Assembly: GCA_030407315.1 (NCBI GenBank)
Contig: JALQPE010002057.1
Coordinates: 62,001 to 126,000, forward strand
DNA length: 64,000 bases
Origin: Asparagopsis taxiformis
Taxonomy: Eukaryota > Rhodophyta > Florideophyceae > Bonnemaisoniales > Bonnemaisoniaceae
Direction of reading: 5' to 3'
The translations under genes were made by a program, and so were the position numbers. Every line of letters begins with the position of its first letter. The stretch's first letter is position 1. This document shows, one piece after another, positions 33,334-41,780 of this stretch. Below the pieces are notes generated by a model. That model had not been told where the DNA came from. It saw only the letters and a program-made list of their open reading frames with translations, and ran no database searches.

Positions 33334-34857
33334 ATGGAATCTCAGCGTCGTGAGGAAAATCCAAATGACTGCCTAGCAGGGATTATTCGAGAGGGATTCA
33401 GGACAGTGACTGGGGAAGTTCGTCGTATTGGGGAGAGGATGGATGAAATCGACGATGATCGAACGTCCCAACGCCAGCAAATCGAAAAGCTGATGAGTCG
33501 CGTCGAGTTTATAGTAACGGAATTACAGGGTGTGAAAGACATCTGTGATGGTTTATTACTGCAGAGTCAGGGCAATTCGAAGAAGGGGATGACTGACAAG
33601 GACAGGGACCGTTTGCGCATCTCGCAGTCAGCAGAACTATCGTTTTCTTACAATTTTCTGTGTGCAGTATTTAGAACTGTTGTACCTTTGCTGGTCGACA
33701 AGATTGATGCTGGGGCGACAATTTACACCAACCAAGGAATCTACGACCTCCGTAGTTGCAGGTTGCTCTCTGCAATGATGTTTGCGAAGCAGAGCAATGA
33801 CAAGAGGGATGTGTTCCAATCCAACACCGGGAAGAACAACATCGAGCTTCGATTCCAAGTGGTGATGTCTCTCCTGCGGAACATTCAGAAGGAAAAGTCG
33901 GGTACAGGCCGTACAGTGGAAGGCTCGAGCTCTGGACGCGATTCGAATGCGTTCAACGTCTGGAAGGAGAACAAGTACATTCCGGACAAAATAATCGAAG
34001 AAGTTGTTTATGGTGCCACTGGCGATGGCCGAAACCAGCCTGCAGGAAGCATTGACGGAGGGGCTAGGAAGCGGAGGAAAACAGATGGAAATGGTGGACA
34101 GTTGAGCAAGCGTGAAATATCTTTGGCTGTTACGAAAGTTGCGCTGACAAAGGTGCTCGGTTTCCTGAACAAGTCTAGAGAGCAGGTGCACCATCGATTC
34201 CTTGTCGAACTGGGGTTCGCTCTAGTGTTGGAAACGGACGCATCTATCACTTTCGAGTTTCCAACTCACGATCTCATTCGAGATATGGATGTTATCCCCG
34301 ATACCCGTGTGACCAACGGAAATCTAAGGCCTGAGGAACGGAAAGTTGTGGATGACAAGAATTCCGAGATCTTGGTACAATTCATCGCTGAGCGGAAAGA
34401 GATGGTTGTCATCATTCAGTACGAAGTCGAGATATCGGGATGTGTGGCCAAAAGGATGATTCGAAGGAGAATCAATATCCTGGAGGTAGCCCTGAACACT
34501 GCAATTTCTTTCCTTCAATGCACGAGTAGAATGGTTTTCCTGCGACGTTCCTGCAATTCACTCAGATTTGTCTATGCAATCGCTTCCGGGATTCTAGGAA
34601 TTTTCAAGGTACAATCAGGTCAGACCTTCGAAGAAAGTGTACAAGACGAGCTCAAACAATTAGGAAAGGCGATGTTGCCGAGTGACCGAATCTGTAAGAG
34701 GCATCTCTGCGAAGATGTACTGACAATTACTAACGAAAAATTCGATGAACAACACTTGGAACAGCGTAGTACCGCGTTTGAGGAGGATAGCGGACATGGA
34801 AATGAAGAAGATGGGAGTGAAAGCTACGTTGAAGTTTTCCTTGATGAGGAAGATTGA
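33334..34857 (+). CDS. unrecognised protein of 507 aa with N-terminal coiled coil
   Basis: A clean ATG-to-stop frame. Residues 15-75 look like a coiled coil (IIREGFRTV...IGERMDEIDDD, then a Q/K/E helix). Around residue 245 a basic patch ARKRRKTDGN could be a nuclear localisation signal. The next 200 residues are a mixed helical fold, with KFDEQHLEQ near the end. The last 25 residues are acidic (DSGHGNEEDG, VEVFLDEED). I do not recognise the family. It converges on the minus-strand gene at 35464, and the space between holds two copies of the AATACC(C/G)GGTATT palindrome. Intactness amid broken TEs suggests that it is functional or recently active. Confidence 0.7.
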   Translation: MESQRREENPNDCLAGIIREGFRTVTGEVRRIGERMDEIDDDRTSQRQQIEKLMSRVEFIVTELQGVKDICDGLLLQSQGNSKKGMTDKDRDRLRISQSAELSFSYNFLCAVFRTVVPLLVDKIDAGATIYTNQGIYDLRSCRLLSAMMFAKQSNDKRDVFQSNTGKNNIELRFQVVMSLLRNIQKEKSGTGRTVEGSSSGRDSNAFNVWKENKYIPDKIIEEVVYGATGDGRNQPAGSIDGGARKRRKTDGNGGQLSKREISLAVTKVALTKVLGFLNKSREQVHHRFLVELGFALVLETDASITFEFPTHDLIRDMDVIPDTRVTNGNLRPEERKVVDDKNSEILVQFIAERKEMVVIIQYEVEISGCVAKRMIRRRINILEVALNTAISFLQCTSRMVFLRRSCNSLRFVYAIASGILGIFKVQSGQTFEESVQDELKQLGKAMLPSDRICKRHLCEDVLTITNEKFDEQHLEQRSTAFEEDSGHGNEEDGSESYVEVFLDEED

Positions 34858-35175
34858 TAATGGAAGCGGATAAGTAAAGTTTCATAACCTTTGAAGTAAA
34901 ATAATTACGACGAGGCAGACTGAGGAGAAATAGAAACCTTTAGATATGAAACTGTCTAGGATATGAGTGGAAAAGGTGCACCCTAGCATGCTACGTACTA
35001 CATGGTGTACTGGAAACAATAGCTATCGTTCTTATTTTTCAGCTCACTCTGCGACTAGAAAGCGTCATGTCTACTACGGTTAAGAGTTTTACCTGTCATT
35101 GAGCACGCCTCTAGTAGCTTCGGGGCCTGTGCAGTCCCATCCAATGCCGTAGCTCCACCTGGCAGAGTAGTGCGG

Positions 35176-35198
35176 AAAATAATACCGGGTATTATTTT
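35176..35198. terminator. ACCGGGTATT-type palindrome, copy 1 of pair A
   Basis: An 11-bp arm AAAATAATACC, centre G, and its exact complement. It lies between two convergent genes, 3' of both. A near copy follows 91 bp later. The terminator role is inferred. Confidence 0.6.
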
Positions 35199-35266
35199 GA
35201 GGAATATTTTGCCAAGTGGAGGGCAATCATTCGTACCGACTACAGGCGATCCCTGGACGAAACCTA

Positions 35267-35289
35267 AGAATAATACCCGGTATTATTTT
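35267..35289. terminator. AATACCCGGTATT-type palindrome, copy 2 of pair A
   Basis: Same core with centre C and one mismatch in the arm. It is followed, as in copy 1, by ATATTTTGCCAAGTGGAGGG, so the pair is a tandem duplication of a unit of about 91 bp. Confidence 0.6.
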
Positions 35290-35463
35290 CAGGGATATTT
35301 TGCCAAGTGGAGGGCAATCATTGTTACAGAATGCAGACAGTCCCTGGACGAAGGAACAGGCCAGAAAGATACGGAGCATGTATCGATGGATACCATCGAC
35401 TTAATCGAGGTTGGCTAATTCTGAACAGTCGTCTAGACCCATCTAGAAAAGATAGAAAACGTT

Positions 35464-36852
35464 TTACTCGGAGGCGACATCGTGTACGGTAGGATGAGGT
35501 GCATCGACAGGGGAACTATTCTGTCCAACAATAACGTCATGTCCAATTGTGTCTAGCTCGCTGCAGATGGTGTGTCCACTGAAAATGCATGCTGGGAGGT
35601 TCAAGTATGCAGTTCCCAACACAACATTCTTGAGAACGCGCTCGAAAGTTCCATATGGACGAGGGCCTTGAACAGGTTTCCAGGTCAGTGAGAACGAGTT
35701 GGCCAGTTTGAAATTTTTGCTGTCCGGCAGCTCAAAGTTCTCCTGCATTTCTCGACTTGAGAGGAAGCGAGCTTCCAAAGGATACGAATAGCTGCAATTG
35801 ACATAGTCGTATTCATCAGATTCTCGAGTAAGAACGACAGTACTACTCATGTTTTCAGATCTCCTGTATAAAGAGGAACCAACAAGAACAGCCTTTGTAG
35901 ATGGAATAGAATCTTCTGAAGCACTGTCTGCTAGAGTTCCCAAAACTCTAATGACAGAAGACCCAGAATCGTGTCGTGTTTTCTTCCACTTGAGGATAGT
36001 AGAGTTCGTGCATGTAGACATGGAAGGAGCTAAAGTATTGCAGAGGTCATAGTATGTTCCAAAGTGGATCGATAGCTCTTTATCTCTCCCAGTTGAAATT
36101 CGAACCGCCTCGACGCTCGGCAGGAAAATTGTGTTTGGGTTGTTCTTCTCTTCGCATAGCCTGGAAAGTTGTAAAAACTGTTCAAGCGAGCAATCTGCTC
36201 TTGCCGTCACATAGTCTTGCACCAAGGAGCTCACCTCCCGGCCTGTTTCAGACTTCGTGATTTTGGAGGACAGGGATTTGTCCAGTTTTAAGCCAACTCT
36301 TTGGAACAGGTAGTCGCACACAATGTTTCCGAAGATGGGTCCAGTAGCGCTTGATGAACCGCGACAGTTGAGAATCTGCCTTTCGAGGTAGGATACCTTT
36401 TGAAACAGCTTGGATATGTCCTCATTGATGTTAGGACCAGGAGGACTCTCATCGCAAACTAAGCGCGGCTCGGACTTGGATCGACTCAACAAGTTTTGTT
36501 TGCAGTCTTTTTTATGGAAACTGTCTTCACCCGCAGACGAGATCGTCTGCTCTAGTGCTAGTTGCTCTCCAAACCTCCAACGTAGCATGTTTCCAGAGTC
36601 AATGTCCAGCAGCGAATTGTTCTTGAATAATTTTGCTGTAGAGACTGACTGGTCGAAACCGTGTTCAGATTGATATTGCAGCGTAACAAACAAGTTTCCA
36701 GTCAAACGATGTTCTCCGGACGCGTCCGGCTTGGCAGTACTCAAAACTTTGGCGCCCCACCAAACCTTTTTCTGTTTCCTTCCTCTCGTTCGTAAACTCC
36801 ATTCTACTTCAATGACTGATCCTTCGGAGACAAAGTCTGTTGGGTCTTGCAT
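35464..36852 (-). CDS. unrecognised protein of 462 aa, Tudor-like N-terminus
   Basis: ATG at 36850-36852, clean stop at 35464. Residues 10-55 read GSVIEVEW, then QKKVWWGAKVL and LFVTLQY, which suggests a small chromatin-type beta barrel. The gene at the left window edge (1-193) starts with the same pattern. The middle is helical and charged (LFQKVSYLERQILNC near residue 150, coiled-coil-like), with a KLDKSLSSKI segment. The C-terminal third has several hydrophobic strands and ends in a short polar tail. No catalytic motif was seen. It is divergent from the ParB-methyltransferase-SET gene, sharing a 730-bp upstream region with it. It may be a chromatin reader acting with the neighbouring enzymes; that is a guess from context. 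Confidence 0.6.
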   Translation of the reverse strand: MQDPTDFVSEGSVIEVEWSLRTRGRKQKKVWWGAKVLSTAKPDASGEHRLTGNLFVTLQYQSEHGFDQSVSTAKLFKNNSLLDIDSGNMLRWRFGEQLALEQTISSAGEDSFHKKDCKQNLLSRSKSEPRLVCDESPPGPNINEDISKLFQKVSYLERQILNCRGSSSATGPIFGNIVCDYLFQRVGLKLDKSLSSKITKSETGREVSSLVQDYVTARADCSLEQFLQLSRLCEEKNNPNTIFLPSVEAVRISTGRDKELSIHFGTYYDLCNTLAPSMSTCTNSTILKWKKTRHDSGSSVIRVLGTLADSASEDSIPSTKAVLVGSSLYRRSENMSSTVVLTRESDEYDYVNCSYSYPLEARFLSSREMQENFELPDSKNFKLANSFSLTWKPVQGPRPYGTFERVLKNVVLGTAYLNLPACIFSGHTICSELDTIGHDVIVGQNSSPVDAPHPTVHDVASE

Positions 36853-37583
36853 AATGGGTATTCCCAGGAAAAGAATGGAAGAGGTATCGACTGAGGAAAC
36901 AGGAAAGATGACGAAACTGTACAGCTTGTATCCGTGTGGAATGATAGAGAGAAAATTGGTAGGTTACTATTTTTATACTTGCATAACTCGTAACGGTTAT
37001 AAATTACTAACACCTGTCCCAAGCGACATGGGAGACCAACATCGTGATGATCATCTCTCTTGAACATTCATCACCATATAATAAAGATCTTATTCCGAGC
37101 TGCTCGAAGCCATTACCAGTAGATTGGGTGTATTTTTCGCTGTGGCAATATAACGGAACCTAGACGTGTATGTATAAACAGACGCAGGGATCGAGAATGA
37201 TGCAGTGAAATCAATGTGTATATTTATATACTGGTTGTAAGAACGAGTCTACAAGTTCGAACAGAAGATGAAGTCCTCTCAAGAGATTGGTTTTGAAATC
37301 TCCGATGGCAGATTTCAAACTCAATCTCTCGAGGGGACTTCAAATTCAAAACAAAAATGGAAATGTCCGTTGGCGAAATAATTGTATTGAAAGGCCGCCG
37401 AAGAACCTAATTATTCCTCATTACGTACCCTACCTAGCCAAAGTATACCTGAAAATATTCAGGTTAACTCTTTAACTGTGCATTTAAGGTTTATCAAGAT
37501 TGTTGCCGAAGGTTTTTAACGGCAGGTAGGAGAGAAGATTGTTTTCTGCTGGTGACTGATTGAGGTGAAGAATCTATTTCTCG
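36853..37583. other. divergent promoter region with a large hairpin
   Basis: It separates two genes transcribed away from each other, so both promoters should be here. The only structure seen is the inverted repeat at 37270-37341. Confidence 0.5.
37270..37341. repeat. inverted repeat with 32-bp arms in a divergent promoter region
   Basis: 37270-37301 pairs with 37310-37341 with three mismatches and an 8-base loop. The arms include GAGATT and GAAATCT steps. It lies about 240 bp before the ParB-methyltransferase-SET start. It could be an operator for a dimeric protein or a remnant of a small element. Confidence 0.7.
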
Positions 37584-40500
37584 ATGGCCTCTGAGAAGAG
37601 AAATCCAGCGAGCACCTCTCGGCGTCCCCTTCATGGTGAGCGGCGCAATGGGCTATTGCACATCGACCCATTCAAGATCAAAAGATATGTCGAGATTCGA
37701 GAAATCGACTACAGGCACGTCGATGTTATTGCCGAGAGCATTCAGGTTTACGGCTACAATGACAACAACCCAATTACCGGTCGGATCATTGCCGGTGAGG
37801 TAGAGGTGCTGGATGGTGCGCATCATTCGAAAGCTGTAATCAAGCTCAGAGAACGGTGAGCTTCCGCGTGATTTCAATGTTCCTATGATTGAAGAAGAAG
37901 TCGACATATCTCCGATTACAAGTGCTGCTTTCCTTCTAGATAGTGTGAAAGCATCAAACGCGAACGATATGGCATCCAGGCAGAAGAGGATGACTTTCAT
38001 TGAGTACTTGAATCTTACTTTGGATCTTAGAGATGGGTACTGGGAGCGAAACGAAGGTGAAAAACAAGGAAGCTCAAGCATGGTTACAATTCGCGACGTG
38101 AATATGCCATCCATTAGGCGATGGCTCGCCGTGGGATCTCAGCGCGAAGATTTGGCAGAAACTGTGCTGAGGCAGCCACAGTACGAGAGTTGCTTGTCAA
38201 TTCTTCGTGTGCTTCGCCCCTACAGTCGCATAGAGGAACCCAATCCCAAAATGGTTCGCTGTCTGTGGCAGTTGTTCTGTATTGTATGGGGAAGACCGGT
38301 GGAAGTTCAGAACAATTTTGCGATGAAGGAGTTTCCCACATCTCTCGAGAAAAGAGCATCAGTCGGCGAGCAGTTGTTTGGGATGTCTACAAGTTGTGAA
38401 ATTGCTTCTCCATTGTGTCGCGAAGTCCTCACCTGTGAGTATTTTCGTTCTGGAAGAAGTGCACAGGGTAGAACATTAACAGAAGAAGACAAAGTATTTG
38501 GAAGGCTGATGTTTATGATTTCATTTGTGCACATTGCCCTCACTAGACGCAGAAATGCACCCATTCGCCGGGGTAGGAAGCGTCGTAGAACTGGGAGGGA
38601 TACAGAGACTTCTACATTCGCCCCTTTCCAGCGCACAGGAGCAAACGGAGAGTCTGTGGGTGTCGTTTTGGAAAGGGTCATGTCTGCCTGGGATACAACA
38701 GCGATGATTCTGGGCTTCGAAAGCGCCTACATGATGTGTCGCCCATACATGGTTTTCGACTCTGAGAAATTCCAATTCATCTGTCTTGCTAATCGTACTG
38801 ACGGGTGGGCACATCCTGACCACTACTCAGATCTTCTGCTTCCGTCCCCGGTAGTGAAACTCCGCGAGAATGCAGGTTATCCAGGCACTTTGGATATCTC
38901 TGTTGATGCAAGGTTGAGGTCTTTGACAGAAGCCGTACTAGTGTCTGTGTATGACTGTATGATAGGCATTGATGTATTCGGATCAAGTACGAACCAGATG
39001 GAAGGGCTGCGCACTAAATTTTTCCATCAGCCTGACCGGTTCGGATTGAACGCCTTCATCGAAGCAAGAATAGAACAATCCATCGCATTGGATGGTCACG
39101 AAAGACTCAAGGTATGGAAGAACTGGAACCGTGAAATGCGTGTGAAGCCAGTTGATGTCTGCGACTTGAAAATTCTCTACGAGACTGAACAGCGCAACGC
39201 AGCATCCAGATCTCTTTCTCGAGAAAGAGATCGTCTTGAGTCGAATGAATCAATGCAGCACAGCACTCGCCGTTTAGGTACAGGTGGAAGGAAACCTACC
39301 AATGACTCTGGATCCCAGTATACATCCAGCATGGATGGGAGGGCTTCGTCCGCAATGGACACGGTTATGCAAGATGTTGCGGAGGATACACCGTCAGCGG
39401 AGGCAGTGGGTGAGGAAGAGGGGGTACCGGATCATATTGTGCAATTGAAAAAGGTCATGAAGAGATTTTGCGTGGCTTACAACTGTACAGCCTCGAGGTT
39501 AGTGCACCAGGTTAACACTGATTCCATTGGCATGCTTTCAGGGAATACTATTGATGGACAAGCACAACTTGTGCTCACCGATCCACCCTTCAACACGCGG
39601 AGGGAGAAAGGCAAGACCAATTCAGACTATGATGACATCAATAGCGCACAAATGTTTCGTACTGGAAAGGACATTTCTCGAATGCTGCGCCCTGGAGGAC
39701 ATGCCCTGATATTTTCCAGTATCAAACAGTTGGTTGGGTGGGGAGAAGCTCTTCAAAATGCAGAAAGCGGGGAACAATCCATGCGTACAGACGATGTTCC
39801 TCTCATTCTAAGCCGTCGTCCCTACGTATTCATCCAAAACCCAATGAACAAATCGTGTTCATTACACAACATTCACGAGTTTGTTGTGCACAGTTTCAAA
39901 CGTGGGATGGGAGCTGCCGCGTTTGAAATGGTTGATTATTCTTTGCATAACCGTGACCTTTCACGACATCCAGGGTACGTGAACGCAATCGACAACTGCC
40001 CAAAGCTCGGACCTGGTGAGTCATTGAACTTCGAAGACAAAAGGCTACGTGCGGAGCAGAAGCCTCTGTCCATACTTCGAGAGCTTATTTCAAGGTTTTC
40101 AAAGCCAGGAGACATTGTGGTAGATCTATTCTCCGGAACGTATTCTACTGCAATAGCTTGCATGACAATGAGAGATGGTCTGTATCGCAAGTTTATTGGA
40201 TGTGAAAAAGACGCCACATGCCATGGATCAGCTCAGCCGTTGTTGCTGGATTGCTTTGTTAGGCAAGGTCGAGATGGAGTTTTTGGGGAGGCAACCAAAA
40301 ATGACATATCGAGTATTCTCGCTAACAAAGAATGGAATTACTCGATAAGGAGCAATGTAGGAAGTGAAAGACTTCGACATCGAAGTGATGCGCCTGATGG
40401 ATTCCCGTCGGTATCTTCACTACCACTGCATATGTTGCGATTTGTCTCCTCTGTTGCGCGGGATCAAAGCATGCTCCGAAGACTTGCCGAAGTCCCAATG

Positions 40501-41091
40501 AATGAATGGGGCGTAGAAGATTTAGGCAAGGTTTTCTCCGTTGACCCTGAGATGATGCTTGCAGTAGATGCCTCCTTTCACAACGTTATTGTTGCTGCAT
40601 CGACAGTTCGAGAGGGAGGATTGGGGGTTTTTGCCGCAGAAGATTTAGAGAGGGGCTCTGTTGTTGGATGGTATAATGGGACAATTTTATACGGGAAGAT
40701 TGGGGAGAATGAACCGCAACGCAGTCGCTTGTACGGACCGGACGGGTTCGGTTGTACTGGTGAAAGATTCCAAAACTTCAACATGGAGATGGAGACCAGT
40801 GTCATCGGAGAAGAAGCACCGGTCGACAAGATATATCTTGTACCAGCGGAATACAATGTCTGCAGCTACCTCAACGACAGTAGGACCATTGACGGAATGG
40901 AGAGAGTTGCAAATGTGCAACGCAGAAAAAATGCAGAGTTCCGAGTTCACAAAGACGTCAATCCTACTTGCGACTTCAAGTATGCAGTAGCAAAACCTGA
41001 TCTCATCCTAGCGCAGGTTGTAGTAGATGTTCGAGCTGGGGAAGAGATATTCGTTGACTATGGATCGCGCTACTGGACTGCAGAGAAGTAG
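37584..41091 (+). CDS. ParB-like / DNA amino-methyltransferase / SET-domain fusion, one frameshift
   Basis: The first frame (37584-37859) is a ParB N-terminal domain: IDYRHVDVIAESIQ, NPITGRII, VLDGAHHSKAVIKL. One base near 37850 shifts the phase. The next frame continues without a gap (ENGELPRDFNVP) through 37885 to 41091, and that join aligns with the other ParB proteins here, so an intron is unlikely. A helical region follows. Then comes a beta-type (motif IV before motif I) N6A/N4C methyltransferase with LTDPPF at D566 of the second frame and VDLFSGTYSTAIA near 745. Last is a SET domain (GLGVFAAEDLERGSVVGWYNG near 912, YNVCSYLNDS, EEIFVDYGSRYW). Expected activities are DNA base methylation and protein lysine methylation in one nuclear protein. 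The usual NHS of SET reads LNDS, so activity is uncertain. Confidence 0.8.
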
Positions 41092-41275
41092 GACAGTTTA
41101 GGCGTCCAATTACAGATATCAAGAGTACCATCAGCAATAAAAAGTCTTGCATCTGAACTCGTACAACGTTGTAGTACTACAATCTACCTGAGCGATAATA
41201 ACAGACTTTCATTTGCTGAGCGGTGCCAGTCAGCCCACGCCCAATGATAGTGCTGCACCTGGGCTTTGCCATGCC

Positions 41276-41298
41276 AAAATAATACCGGGTATTATTTT
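41276..41298. terminator. AATACCGGGTATT palindrome, copy 1 of pair B
   Basis: Core palindrome with centre G, extended on both sides by complementary arms (TTTGCCATGCC with GGCATGGCAA and beyond), although less perfectly than copy 2. It lies about 190 bp 3' of the ParB-methyltransferase-SET stop and downstream of the convergent gene at 41781. Confidence 0.65.
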
Positions 41299-41348
41299 GG
41301 CATGGCAAGCCCAAGTGCAGCTCTGCCATTGGCTGTCATGAACGCAGC

Positions 41349-41451
41349 GGCAGCCAATGGAATTGCTGCACCTGGGCTTTGCCATGCCAAAATAATACCC
41401 GGTATTATTTTGGCATGGCAAAGCCCAGGTGCAGCAATTCCATTGGCTGCC
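41349..41451. terminator. perfect 103-bp palindrome, copy 2 of pair B
   Basis: 51-bp arms 41349-41399 and 41401-41451 are exact reverse complements around a single C at 41400. The centre is the AATACCCGGTATT core; the arms carry CCAATGG and GCACCTGGGC steps that also recur, less perfectly, at the other loci. It lies between convergent genes. As RNA it would be a very stable hairpin; as DNA it could form a cruciform. Termination or 3' processing is inferred from position. Confidence 0.75.
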
Positions 41452-41780
41452 AGGTTTGCATCTCAACTATAGTTAGTATACTAAGAAGAACAATTCAAGA
41501 CCTTGGTTACTCGAGTGATGTGGAATTGTGGCAGTCTTGCAAAACTGTGCCATGCATGTAGGAAAGGAAAAGAGATCAGTCTGTACGATGTAGGGTGTAG
41601 AAGCTATGTGGGGTGAGAGGTAGAGGAACTCTAATAGTGCAGTAGACTGACCGTGCTAATATTTTCAAAGTCATGAATAGGAGTAGATTTAGTTGTGGTA
41701 AAGGAAGTATACTACCGAAGCTAGCTTAGGATTGGCAGATGCTGCCTGTAGAGGGAGAGGCAAAGCAGTATTCTTGCAGA
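41452..41780. other. 3' spacer without gene
   Basis: No ORF or structure beyond the preceding palindrome pair was seen. Confidence 0.4.

Noticed and set aside
37857..37900. A short intron (GTGAGC...AG) at the ParB/methyltransferase phase change
   Set aside because: The sequence across the supposed intron (ENGELPRDFNVP) aligns with the other ParB proteins, so it looks coding. A one-base shift explains it better.
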